DNA from: Alcanivorax sp. DSM 26293
Lineage (GTDB): Bacteria > Pseudomonadota > Gammaproteobacteria > Pseudomonadales > Alcanivoracaceae
Length of the DNA: 64,000 nucleotides
NCBI RefSeq assembly: GCF_900107995.1
Contig: NZ_FNUM01000003.1
Span: 124,001 to 188,000 of the forward strand
Direction: 5' to 3'
The translations under genes and the position numbers were made by a program. Below are positions 52,713-61,391 of the stretch, in pieces. The notes under the pieces were generated by a model. That model saw only the letters and a list, made by a program, of their open reading frames with translations, made no database searches and was not told the DNA's origin. Within the stretch, counting starts at the first letter, position 1, and each line of letters opens with the position of its first letter.

Positions 52713-53693
52713 TTAGCGGGCCGCCATGATCACGCTGCCGCCCAGGAAACTCATATAGGACACGAACACCAACAGCAATACGACACCATTGCCCCGGGTG
52801 ATCTGGCCCTTGCGGCCCCATAAACCAAAGCCCATGACGAACAGGGCCAGGGTCAGCACCATCATCAGGCTCCAGTCGCGCTGCAATACCAGCGTTTCCA
52901 CGCTCATGGGCTGGATGGCACCAGCAATACCCACCACCGCCAGGGTATTGAACAGGTTCGAGCCTAGCACGTTACCAAAGGCAATATCGTGCTCCCCCTT
53001 GCGGACCGCAGCGATACTGGAGGCCAGCTCCGGCAGGGAGGTGCCAATCGCCACGATGGTCAGGCCGATGATCAGATCGCTGACCCCCAGTGACTGGGCG
53101 ATATCCACCGCCCCCCACACCAGCAGCCGGGAGCTGCTCACCAGCAGGGCCAGGCCCACCACCAGCCAGAACAACGACGTCTTCAGGGGCAGCGGGTGTT
53201 CCGCCAGATCGGTTTCCACTTCCCCGGCCAGCACATCCCCTTTACCGGTCATGGCGGCATAGATGGACCAGCCCATCAGTAGCGCCAGCACAGCGATCAA
53301 GACCCAAGCATCCAGACGGGAAATATTGCCATCCAGCAGCTGATAGCCGGCCAGCAAGGTCACCAGCGTCAGCACCGGCAGCTCTTTCTTGAGAACCGCC
53401 GAATTCAGTGCAATGGGGCTGATCACCGCCACCACCCCGAGAATCAGGGCAATATTGGAAATATTGGAGCCATAGGCATTGCCCAGGGCCAGCGAGGGAT
53501 TGCCATCGAGCGCCGCCATGGCAGACACCACCATCTCCGGTGCGGAGGTGCCGAAGCCGACGATCAGCATGCCGATCAACAACGGCGGCATGCCGGCATG
53601 GGAGGCGGTTCCCGCTGCCCCTTCCACGAATTTATCGGCACTCCATACCAGCACAATCAAACCACCGATCACAGCGGCAATAGCCAGCAACAT
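52713..53693 (-). CDS. Calcium/sodium antiporter, YrbG-like
   Basis: The 326-aa CaCA-family exchanger of the inner membrane has two homologous five-helix halves. The alpha-1 motif is GTSAPEMVVSAMAALDGNPSLALGNAYGSNISN-type, and alpha-2 is AIGTSLPELASSIAAVRKGEHDIAFGNVLGSN-type. The two conserved acidic residues lie in each GTS-x-PE. ATG 53693 has AAGGAG upstream; the ATG at 53714 is too long. It precedes the AI-2E-type gene by 24 bp, so they are co-transcribed. Confidence 0.92.
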   Translation of the reverse strand: MLLAIAAVIGGLIVLVWSADKFVEGAAGTASHAGMPPLLIGMLIVGFGTSAPEMVVSAMAALDGNPSLALGNAYGSNISNIALILGVVAVISPIALNSAVLKKELPVLTLVTLLAGYQLLDGNISRLDAWVLIAVLALLMGWSIYAAMTGKGDVLAGEVETDLAEHPLPLKTSLFWLVVGLALLVSSSRLLVWGAVDIAQSLGVSDLIIGLTIVAIGTSLPELASSIAAVRKGEHDIAFGNVLGSNLFNTLAVVGIAGAIQPMSVETLVLQRDWSLMMVLTLALFVMGFGLWGRKGQITRGNGVVLLLVFVSYMSFLGGSVIMAAR

Positions 53694-53774
53694 GGGGACT
53701 CCTTGCGGTCTCAATCAGGAATAACAGGCGGACACATTGTGGCGTAAAAGCGCAAGCGGGGTAACCAGCGGCCA

Positions 53775-53798
53775 TAAAAAAGACCGGCAATGCCGGCC
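53775..53798 (-). terminator. Rho-independent terminator after the TPR gene
   Basis: Reading the minus strand, GCCGG...CCGGC with a short loop is followed by TCTTTTTT; on the plus strand the A-run is at about 53775-53781. It ends the five-gene hemolysin/ligase operon. Confidence 0.8.
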
Positions 53799-53833
53799 TG
53801 TGAAGATACGTAACGCCTGACTTGTCAGAAGGG

Positions 53834-54466
53834 TTACGACAGAGTTGCCAGTTTTTTGCGGATATCCTCATGGCGCCCCGCATCAGCCACCGGCCGCGAC
53901 GGGCGAGGAGCCGCCTTCAATGCTTTTTCAAAGTACAGGCGCGCCTTGGCGTCATCTCCCTGATCCAGCAGGAAATCGGCATAGAAGTAGTTACTGTCGA
54001 TGCCCTCCGGGTTGATCTTCAAGGCCTGGCCAAGCAACTCCCGAGCCTTGTCATCATCCCCAAAGCCGATCGGCCACCCGGGAACCTGATAATAGAGGCT
54101 GCCCAACGAGGTCAGCGCCGACCCATCCAGGCTGACCGGATCGATCTCTATGGCACTCTCGAATTGCTGACGAGCCCGCTTCACCAGCGACAGGGCGCCA
54201 AGACCGCCTTTGGCGCCGGCCCAGGTGCTGAGCACAATGCCATCCCATATTTTCGGTTCTGCCCGCTGGGGATGCTGCTTCACCAGTGTTGCGGCAACGC
54301 CTTCCAGCGCTTCAAAGGCATCCTCACGCTGCGCTTCAGGCAGCTGATACTGGATATGCGCCCACTGATGCTGAATATCCAGCACCGTATCGTCCACCGC
54401 ATCGGCATTGCCCAGCAGCGGCATCCATAAGACACAAACCAACAGGGACACAGAGAATGTTTTCAT
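53834..54466 (-). CDS. Exported TPR-like protein, last gene of the hemolysin/ligase operon
   Basis: The 210 aa have a signal peptide (MKTFSVSLLVCVLWMPLLGNADA). The mature part is helical repeats: AFEALEGVAATLVKQHPQRAEP and ALSLVKRARQQFESAIEIDPVSLDGSAL, then a TPR-type pair, DDKARELLGQALKINPEGID and GDDAKARLYFEKALKAAP. This suggests a periplasmic adaptor. ATG 54466 has GGAG upstream and overlaps the SDR stop by 4 bp; the longer frame to 54583 is rejected. Context suggests a role in the operon's pathway, perhaps assembly or export; unproven. Confidence 0.78.
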   Translation of the reverse strand: MKTFSVSLLVCVLWMPLLGNADAVDDTVLDIQHQWAHIQYQLPEAQREDAFEALEGVAATLVKQHPQRAEPKIWDGIVLSTWAGAKGGLGALSLVKRARQQFESAIEIDPVSLDGSALTSLGSLYYQVPGWPIGFGDDDKARELLGQALKINPEGIDSNYFYADFLLDQGDDAKARLYFEKALKAAPRPSRPVADAGRHEDIRKKLATLS

Positions 54467-55302
54467 GGTGAGGCTCCTTCTTGCAGGTGACTTCTTGCCT
54501 GGTGACGATGTTGTGGGTGTTTTTTTTGAAGATAGCGATGGATCACCGGAAGCTGTTTGCGCAGCGCCTTGTCCACCAGCCACGGCAACATCGCATTGAG
54601 GCTAACAAACAACCGCTCCGGCCAACCCAGGTAGACGCTGGCGCGTCTCCCTTCAAGGCTGCAAAGAATCGCCGCGGCTACGGTTTGCGGGCTGTCCATG
54701 GCATTACCCAGATCGTCATTCATGGCATTGACCTGGGCATCATTCATGGCGGTGCGGGTCGCCCGGGGGGCCACGTAACGAATTATCAGCGGGCTGTCTG
54801 CCAGCTCCCGGCGCAGCGCTTCCACAAAACCTCGCAGGCCAAACTTGCTGGCACAGTAGGCGCTATAGCCCGGGAATCCGATGCTGCCAAACGTGGAGCC
54901 CACAAACAGCAAGCTTCCGCGACCACGCTGGCGCATCCTGGGTGCCAGTTCGCGGGCCAGCACTACGGCACTGCGCAAGTTCACGTTCAGCATGGCATCC
55001 AGGCTGGCGTCATCGTTCTCCGCCAGCCCCTGGAAATGATTCACCCCGGCGCAGTGGATTACCCCATCGGGCAGGCCACTGTCATGGATCAGGGCGCGCA
55101 GCTGCGTACCCAGCTGGCCATCACTCAAATCCAGCGTTACCGGCACCACTGCGTCATCCTGATACTGGCTGGTTAGCGTCTGCGGATGACGACCTGCCAC
55201 CAACACTCTGGCTCCGTCTTCCAGCAACCCATCAAGCACTGCACGGCCAATGCCGCCACTGGCTCCCAGCAATAGCCACGTCTGATTATGCAACCTGCTC
55301 AT
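54463..55302 (-). CDS. Short-chain dehydrogenase/reductase
   Basis: The 279-aa SDR has NAD(P) motif GASGGIGRAV (about 14-23), VIHCAGVN (the NNAG equivalent), the catalytic Ser in LFVGSTFGSIGFPG and Tyr-x3-Lys in YSAYCASKFGLRG. The C-terminal ~60 residues (VYLGWPERLFVSLNAMLPWLVDKALRKQLPVI) extend beyond the usual SDR and may bind membrane. GGAGG precedes ATG 55302, which overlaps the next gene upstream by 17 bp. The substrate is probably the product of the diiron oxidase or ligase; inferred from context. Confidence 0.87.
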   Translation of the reverse strand: MSRLHNQTWLLLGASGGIGRAVLDGLLEDGARVLVAGRHPQTLTSQYQDDAVVPVTLDLSDGQLGTQLRALIHDSGLPDGVIHCAGVNHFQGLAENDDASLDAMLNVNLRSAVVLARELAPRMRQRGRGSLLFVGSTFGSIGFPGYSAYCASKFGLRGFVEALRRELADSPLIIRYVAPRATRTAMNDAQVNAMNDDLGNAMDSPQTVAAAILCSLEGRRASVYLGWPERLFVSLNAMLPWLVDKALRKQLPVIHRYLQKKHPQHRHQARSHLQEGASP

Positions 55303-55963
55303 GGCAGCCCTCCTCATTCAACAGCGGAATGCTGTGCAACATGTCGCCATACAGTCGGTAAACTACTTGGCTGGCATGGATCACCGCATGCTGATCGGCA
55401 ACGCTTTCGATACGATTCATCAGGGACTGAAAGAATTGATAGTGATCCTGATCCAGCGCTCCATGGGAGAAAAGGTAGCTGAACGCGCTTTTGGGCAACT
55501 GCAATTGCGACTGAACCTGCTCCGCAAGCGGAGTCGCCAGTGCAATGCTGGTGCCCTCAAGCACATTGACCATGCCGAAAAAGGCCATGGGGTTACCCCG
55601 TTCAATGGCGTTATAAAGCCAGGACACCATCAGCTCGATAGGCAAATCCGGGCGTCCATAGCGAACTGCTGCGGTATCCGCCCCCAGTGCCTGCAGATCA
55701 TTGAGAATCCATTCCTGGTGGCCGTACTCTTCCTCGATATATTCCACCAGCGCCTCACGAACCCATTCCAGGCGATTGGGCAGGCGGGCGCCACAGGCCA
55801 TCATCAAGGGCACCGTGTGTTTCACATGATGGTAGGCCTGGGTGAGAAAATACCGGTAGCTGTCCAAGTTGAAGCGCCCTTCAGGCACCGCTTTCATCAC
55901 CGGGGAGCCGAGCACATGGTTACGCGCCTCGGCGGTTTCATTTTGCAGGGTTTCAAAAAACAT
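55286..55963 (-). CDS. Haem-oxygenase-like diiron oxidase (HDO; UndA/CADD-like)
   Basis: The 225-aa all-helical protein has the full set of likely iron ligands: Glu79-x2-His82 (EYGH), Glu136 (NVLEG) and His167-x3-Asp171-x2-His174 (HGALDQDH). This arrangement matches the HO-like diiron oxidases: UndA, which makes 1-undecene from lauric acid, and CADD, which supplies para-aminobenzoate. It follows the ANL ligase by 7 bp and overlaps the SDR start. ATG 55963 is preferred; a GTG two codons earlier is possible. The reaction is not known, but oxidative processing of an acyl or amine substrate is plausible. Confidence 0.78.
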   Translation of the reverse strand: MFFETLQNETAEARNHVLGSPVMKAVPEGRFNLDSYRYFLTQAYHHVKHTVPLMMACGARLPNRLEWVREALVEYIEEEYGHQEWILNDLQALGADTAAVRYGRPDLPIELMVSWLYNAIERGNPMAFFGMVNVLEGTSIALATPLAEQVQSQLQLPKSAFSYLFSHGALDQDHYQFFQSLMNRIESVADQHAVIHASQVVYRLYGDMLHSIPLLNEEGCHEQVA

Positions 55964-55970
55964 ACGCACC

Positions 55971-57407
55971 TCAGAAATACGCTAATTGATTGTGGCCTGT
56001 GCGAGACAGGGCCGCTTGATAGGTTTGAAAAATCGCCTCACGGCGAGGACGGCCATTGGCTGTTGCCAAACCGTTATCAGCAGAAAAGGGCTGCCCGGCG
56101 AGTACCCAATTGGCAATGCGGGCATAATCCGGCAACCCCTCATTGAGGGTTGCCACCGCCGCCGCGACCTGGCTGCGACACGCCCCGGGCATGGCCACCA
56201 GCACAGCCGACAAAGCCGGCTCGCCGTCTCCAAAAACCACTACCGATCGCAGTACATCACTGGTCTGGAACACGCTTTCCAGCCATTCCGGATTCACATT
56301 TCGTCCATAGGCAGTAATCAACAGGTTCTTGGCCCGACCACTGACGCGAAGAAAACCCTCCCGATCGAGCACACCCAGATCCCCGGTCGCCCAGGCGCCA
56401 TTCACCGGCGCCTCGCCCAGATAGCCGGCCATCACCCCACCGTTAATCATGATCTCCCCGTGGCCACCGACGCTCAGCTGCACATGGGAAAGCGGTCGGC
56501 CGGCACACCCGGGGCGGTTATCGCCGGGCACATTCAGCGCCACCACCGAGCCACACTCGGACAGCCCGTAGCCTTCGTAAACCGGCAAGCCAAACCGATG
56601 GGCACGGCCCAACAACAGCGGATCCACTTTGCCGCCGCCCACCGCGATATAGCGCAAGCTATCCGGCACCGGCAGCCCCTTGTCGGCCATCAGCACCAGC
56701 AACCGCAGCAGTTCCGGCACCAGGATCATGCTCTCTGGCTGCACCGTATTCAGCGTCTGAAACAGCAGGAAAGGATTGACGCTGGAACTGCCGGAAAAGC
56801 CCAATTCCGCGAGGGGACGCACCACCACCGCGGCACCGAGCCACAGAGGCAAATAGATCCCGGCCAGGTTTTCCAGCAGCGTGGCAAAGGGCAACACACA
56901 GAGGTGGCGTTTACCGGCATGGGGGGCCAATCGTTCTGCCAGCGCCATGACAGTTCTTCGCTGGTGATCCAGGGTCAGGCAGACGCCTTTTGGCTGACCG
57001 GTACTGCCGGAAGTGAATGTCACCTTGCTGGTAGCTGGCGGCATCACAGCACCGCCCCCGTCCACCGTTTGCACGCACGGCAACAAGACATCGCGGTCGG
57101 CATCGTAGACCGTATCCACCGCAGCCTGACGATAAAGGTGGCCCACCTGCCCGGTACTGAAAAATCCCGGCACGGGTACCACCACGCAGCCAGCCCGCTG
57201 GGCGGCCAGATCGGCGACCACCCAGGCATGACTGTTATCGCCCTGCAATGCCAGACAGGTGACGTGCTGACGGACAAAGCGCGCTGCCAGCGCCTCCACC
57301 GCCTCCACTAATCCGGCATAACTCAGGGATTGGTCTGCACCGTCCAGAGCGATACGATCAGGATGACAAGCAGCATGCTGCTGCAGGCGTTCAAGCAACC
57401 ACGCCAT
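55971..57407 (-). CDS. ANL-superfamily acyl/aryl-adenylating enzyme
   Basis: The 478-aa AMP-forming ligase has the A3 phosphate loop TSGSTGQPKGV (132-142), A5 YEGYGLSECGS, A7 ATGDLGVLD and A8 VSGRAKNLLITAYGRNVNPEWLE-like sequence. The A10 lysine, normally in G-K-x-x-R, is Arg453 here (TANGRPRRE), so the second half-reaction may be altered. ATG 57407 has AGGAGG upstream and overlaps the thermostable-hemolysin-type gene by 17 bp. It would activate a carboxylic acid for the neighbouring oxidase, SDR or GNAT-like protein; the substrate is unknown. Confidence 0.85.
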   Translation of the reverse strand: MAWLLERLQQHAACHPDRIALDGADQSLSYAGLVEAVEALAARFVRQHVTCLALQGDNSHAWVVADLAAQRAGCVVVPVPGFFSTGQVGHLYRQAAVDTVYDADRDVLLPCVQTVDGGGAVMPPATSKVTFTSGSTGQPKGVCLTLDHQRRTVMALAERLAPHAGKRHLCVLPFATLLENLAGIYLPLWLGAAVVVRPLAELGFSGSSSVNPFLLFQTLNTVQPESMILVPELLRLLVLMADKGLPVPDSLRYIAVGGGKVDPLLLGRAHRFGLPVYEGYGLSECGSVVALNVPGDNRPGCAGRPLSHVQLSVGGHGEIMINGGVMAGYLGEAPVNGAWATGDLGVLDREGFLRVSGRAKNLLITAYGRNVNPEWLESVFQTSDVLRSVVVFGDGEPALSAVLVAMPGACRSQVAAAVATLNEGLPDYARIANWVLAGQPFSADNGLATANGRPRREAIFQTYQAALSRTGHNQLAYF

Positions 57408-58065
57408 AGCCCAGCCCTCCTGTGCCCAACCAACCATTGCGGGTCAAGGTTGCATAGCCGGGCGGCACATGGCCGACCATCACCTGGGGACGAAACTGGT
57501 AATACCGTCCCCAGCGGCTGGCATCGTCACCCAGGCGAGCCGGATCGGCCTCGGCGATGGCATGCGGCCTCAGCCCCAGGCGGGAAAACATGGTGCGCAC
57601 CTGGGCAGTGGCAGTGAAGGCGATCCAGTCGCGACCCAGGTGATACAGCCCTTCCGTCAGCGCCACGAACAGCAGGCGACCGGCGCCGCTGCCATCCGCC
57701 GCCAGGCTGGCCACCTCGACAATGTCATCCCGACCGACTGGAACACCATAGTGGTCCGCCATATGCGCTTCCAGGGGAGCATCCAGGTATTGTTCAAGAA
57801 ACAAGGAGCGACCCGCCGCAGGATTCAAACCGACGACTGCCCGCAACCGATGCTCGCTATCCTCTAGGGACACCAAAAAAGTGGCATTGATGTGCGGCCG
57901 GGCGGCAAAGGCCATACGGTAATAGCGGCGAATAAAATGCGCGGCCCTCTGATACCCGTCATCTGTCGAAGTCAATACTCGACAGGTCATGGACTGGCCA
58001 TGCAATGACAAAGGGGAGGCCATGGCATTGTGTAAAGATTGTGGCGAGAGAGTTTTCAGTTTCAT
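57391..58065 (-). CDS. Thermostable hemolysin family protein (GNAT-like fold)
   Basis: The 224-aa T_hemolysin family protein (named after Vibrio delta-VPH) has FAARPHINATFLVSLED near residues 52-68, VVGLNPAAGRSLFLEQYLDAPLE, then VEVASLAADGSGAGRLLFVALTEGLYHLGRDWIAFTAT-type sequence. The last is a GNAT-like acyl-CoA-binding region related to autoinducer synthases. It is the first gene of the operon. The name hemolysin is historical; an N-acyltransferase role in making a small molecule fits the neighbours better. A weakly conserved AT-rich promoter region lies upstream to 58322. Confidence 0.8.
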   Translation of the reverse strand: MKLKTLSPQSLHNAMASPLSLHGQSMTCRVLTSTDDGYQRAAHFIRRYYRMAFAARPHINATFLVSLEDSEHRLRAVVGLNPAAGRSLFLEQYLDAPLEAHMADHYGVPVGRDDIVEVASLAADGSGAGRLLFVALTEGLYHLGRDWIAFTATAQVRTMFSRLGLRPHAIAEADPARLGDDASRWGRYYQFRPQVMVGHVPPGYATLTRNGWLGTGGLGYGVVA

Positions 58066-58254
58066 CGTTTGTGCTCCTTTCTCAGGAACACAATACGGCG
58101 GGAAAACTTAACGATTACTTAACAGGCAGGAAGTATATTTTTTAATCAAAATGGAACTTTTAGAGAAATAGACAAACCCCTGTTATTTCCTTGTTTAACG
58201 AACCGTTATATTCCCGGAACCCCACCACAATAAAAAATATTATTCTAACTATGT

Positions 58255-58285
58255 ATAAAAAGCCCCGGCAGAAAATGCCGGGGCC
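58255..58285 (-). terminator. Rho-independent terminator of the RND operon
   Basis: Reading the minus strand, GCCCCGGCA pairs with TGCCGGGGC and is followed by TTTTT (58257-58261). It sits 40 bp past the RND stop codon. Confidence 0.9.
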
Positions 58286-58322
58286 AGATCGATTGGAGGG
58301 CTCTGAATGCATCTAAGACGCA

Positions 58323-61300
58323 TCAGGCACGCTCCCCCCTCCCCGGCTTGATGCCATAGGCCAGGGTATAAAGCACCGGCACCACAATCAGGGTCAGAAT
58401 CGTGGCAAAGCCCAGACCGAACATGATCACCACTGCCATGGACTCGAAGAAGGCATCGAACAACAGCGGGATCATGCCGAGGATGGTGGTCACCGCTGCC
58501 ATGCACACCGGTCGCACCCGGGAAATGGACGCTGTCACCACCGCCTCAAACGGCGGCAGGGATTCCATCTCCAGCTTGATCTGCTCCACCAGCACGATGC
58601 CGTTCTTCACCAGCATGCCGGACAAGCTGAGAAAGCCCAGCAAGGCCATGAAGCCGAAGGGGGCATTAAGCAGCAACAGGCCCAGGGTGACGCCGATAAT
58701 GGCCAGCGGCACCGTGGCCCAGATCACCAGCGGCTGGCGCAGGGAATCAAACAGCAGCATGGTAATGATGAACATGAACAGGTAGCCCATGGGCAGGCTG
58801 CCGAATACGGCTGCCTGGGCATCTTTCGAGGCTTCATATTCCCCACCCCAGGCCAGGGAATACCCCGGTGGCAATTCCAGCTCGGCAATGGCCGGGCGGA
58901 TCCGGCGCAGCACCTGGTCGGCGGTTTCATCACCGAGCACATCCGGCTCCGCCTGCACGGTGAGAGTCCGCTTGCGGTCACGACGCAGAATCAGCGCGTT
59001 CTCCCACTCCGTGCGGAAATCGGACACCACCTGGGTAATGGGTATATAGGTGGCATAGACCGGCGACCACACCTGCACATCGTTCAGGTTATCGGCACTG
59101 AGCCGCTCCTCTTCCGGGGGCCGCGCCACAATGGGCAACAACTGACTGCCGTCCCGGTACAGGCCGACAGTACGGCCGCTGAAATTCAGGGCCAGGGTAT
59201 TGTCCAGGTCTTCCCGGCTGATGCCGGCACGGCGGGCCTGGGCCTCCTGAAACTGGGGACGAATCACTTTTTCCTGCTGACGCCAGTCATGTCGAATGCT
59301 CTCCAGACCACCGTCGGCGCGCATGATCGCCTGGGCCTTCAGCCCCAATTCGCGCAACGTCTGAGGGTCCGGGCCGCTGAAACGGGCCTCGATAGATGCC
59401 GGCGGGCTGGGACCGATCATCAGGCGTTTCACCTTGGCAAAGGCCTGCAGGTGCTCTTCGCCGATCAGTTTCCGGGTGGCAGACAGGGCCGCATCAATCT
59501 GCTCCCGTTCGCCCACCTGAACAATCAACTGGGCATAGCTGGGGTAACTCTTTTCCGGGTTATAGGGCAGCATGAATCGCTCGGCGCCGCGACCGATGGT
59601 ACTGGTCACCCCGGTGACTTCGTCCATATCCAGTAGCGATGACTCCAGACGCTCCACCGCCTCGCGGGTGGCACGAATATCACTGCCCTGGGGCAGCCAG
59701 TAGTCCACCAGAAACATGGGGGTATTGGAGGGCGGGAAGAAGGCCTGTTTGACTGCGCCGAAGCCCACCACCGCTGCGACCAGCAGGATGCCCATGCCGC
59801 TCAGGGTGAGCACCCGGTGGTGAATGGCCCGGTCCAGCAAACGCCGATAGATGACAAAGATTTTCCCTTTGTAGGGGTCTTCGGCCTCCCCCTCGGCACC
59901 GCCCACATCCTTGTCGGAGAAGAACAGGTCGGCAAAGAACGGCACCAGGGTCACCGCTGTGATCCAGCTGAGCAGCAACGAAATCAGCAACACCCAGAAC
60001 AGGGTATTGGTGTATTCCCCCGTGGCATCCTCGGAAAGACCAATGGGCGCGAACGCCATGATGGCAATCACCGTGGCCCCCAGCAGTGGCCAGATAGTCT
60101 GGCGGACAATATCCACCGCCGCTTCCAGTTTCGACATGCCCCGCTTCATGCCCACCAGGATGCCTTCGGTGACCACGATGGCGTTATCCACCAGCATCCC
60201 CAGGGCAATAATCAGTGCGCCCAGGGAAATCCGCTGCAGATCAATGGCCAGCATTTTCATGACGATAAAGGTGCCAAGGATGGTGAGCAGCAAGACTCCC
60301 CCCATCAACAGACCGGAGCGCACCCCCATGAACACCAGCAGCACCACGATAACGATGGCAATGGCCTCGCCCAGGTTGAGCAGGAAGGCCCCCACTGAAC
60401 TGTCGACCTCTTCGGGCTGGTTGTAGACCGTGGCCAGCTCCATACCCGCCGGTCGCTGGTACTCCAGCTCAGCCAGACGCTGTTCTACCCGCGCGCCCAC
60501 TTCCACCACATTGACGCCCTTGGAGAACGAAATCCCCAGGGTCAGGGCCGCCTCACCATTAAAGCGGTAAAGATGATCCGGCACCTCCGCGTAGCCCCGT
60601 TCAATGGTGGCCACATCGCGCAGGTAAACCAGCTCATCCGCGCCCGGTTCGGAAATCAGCAGATCCCCCATATCCTGGACGGTGGGAAATTCCCCGGTGG
60701 GGTAGATGCGGATGTACTCGTCACCGACTCTGACCTTGCCCGCCGGGTTGACCGTATTCTGGGTCTGCAACAGGGAAAAGATCCGTTCCGGGCTGATGCC
60801 CAGTGACGCCAGCCGGGTGCGGGAGATTTCCACCAGCACCTGCTCCTGGCGCTGGCCCCCTACCACCACCTTGCCCACGCCTTTCACCAGCACCAGCTCC
60901 CGGGTCAGGTAGTCGGCGTAATCCTGCATGTCCTGATAGCGGTAACCGTCCCCGGTAATGGCCAGCAAAATACCGTACACATCACCAAAGTCATCCATGA
61001 CCTGAATGGTGCCGGCTCCCGGCGGTAACTCAGGTTGCAGGTCCGTGAGCTTGTGTCGTAACTCGTCCCAGATCTGTTTGAGCTGGCTGGACCGGTAGGT
61101 GGGCTTCATCTCCACCTGCACCTGGGACAAGCCATTGCTGGAGATGGAAGTGACGTAATCCACATAGGGAAGATTCTGGATGGCCATCTCCACCGGCAGG
61201 GTCACTTCCTCTTCCACCTGACGGGGCGACGCCCCCGGGTAGCTGGTAATCACCATGGCCGTCTTGATGGTGAACTCCGGATCTTCCAACTGACCCAGCC

Positions 61301-61391
61301 GGGTAAAACTGACGATCCCGCCCACCAGCAGCACCAGAGTGAACAGCCAGCTAACGACGCGATGACGGATGCTGTAGGCGGCGATATTCAT
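58323..61391 (-). CDS. RND efflux permease (AcrB/MexF-like inner-membrane pump)
   Basis: The 1022-aa inner-membrane proton-driven exporter forms a trimer with the MFP encoded just upstream. It has 12 helices and two large periplasmic loops. The TM4 proton-relay motif reads ALGMLVDNAIVVTEG, with one Asp in place of the AcrB Asp-Asp pair, a variant common in a branch of HAE1-like pumps. The N-terminus MNIAAYSIRHRVVSW and FTRLGQLEDPEFTIKTA-type start match that branch. It is directly adjacent to the MFP gene (no gap). No outer-membrane channel gene is nearby; it may share TolC. Confidence 0.93.
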   Translation of the reverse strand: MNIAAYSIRHRVVSWLFTLVLLVGGIVSFTRLGQLEDPEFTIKTAMVITSYPGASPRQVEEEVTLPVEMAIQNLPYVDYVTSISSNGLSQVQVEMKPTYRSSQLKQIWDELRHKLTDLQPELPPGAGTIQVMDDFGDVYGILLAITGDGYRYQDMQDYADYLTRELVLVKGVGKVVVGGQRQEQVLVEISRTRLASLGISPERIFSLLQTQNTVNPAGKVRVGDEYIRIYPTGEFPTVQDMGDLLISEPGADELVYLRDVATIERGYAEVPDHLYRFNGEAALTLGISFSKGVNVVEVGARVEQRLAELEYQRPAGMELATVYNQPEEVDSSVGAFLLNLGEAIAIVIVVLLVFMGVRSGLLMGGVLLLTILGTFIVMKMLAIDLQRISLGALIIALGMLVDNAIVVTEGILVGMKRGMSKLEAAVDIVRQTIWPLLGATVIAIMAFAPIGLSEDATGEYTNTLFWVLLISLLLSWITAVTLVPFFADLFFSDKDVGGAEGEAEDPYKGKIFVIYRRLLDRAIHHRVLTLSGMGILLVAAVVGFGAVKQAFFPPSNTPMFLVDYWLPQGSDIRATREAVERLESSLLDMDEVTGVTSTIGRGAERFMLPYNPEKSYPSYAQLIVQVGEREQIDAALSATRKLIGEEHLQAFAKVKRLMIGPSPPASIEARFSGPDPQTLRELGLKAQAIMRADGGLESIRHDWRQQEKVIRPQFQEAQARRAGISREDLDNTLALNFSGRTVGLYRDGSQLLPIVARPPEEERLSADNLNDVQVWSPVYATYIPITQVVSDFRTEWENALILRRDRKRTLTVQAEPDVLGDETADQVLRRIRPAIAELELPPGYSLAWGGEYEASKDAQAAVFGSLPMGYLFMFIITMLLFDSLRQPLVIWATVPLAIIGVTLGLLLLNAPFGFMALLGFLSLSGMLVKNGIVLVEQIKLEMESLPPFEAVVTASISRVRPVCMAAVTTILGMIPLLFDAFFESMAVVIMFGLGFATILTLIVVPVLYTLAYGIKPGRGERA

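Noticed and set aside
55986-57311. 441-aa plus-strand frame
   Set aside because: Antisense shadow of the ANL ligase, which has all its family motifs.
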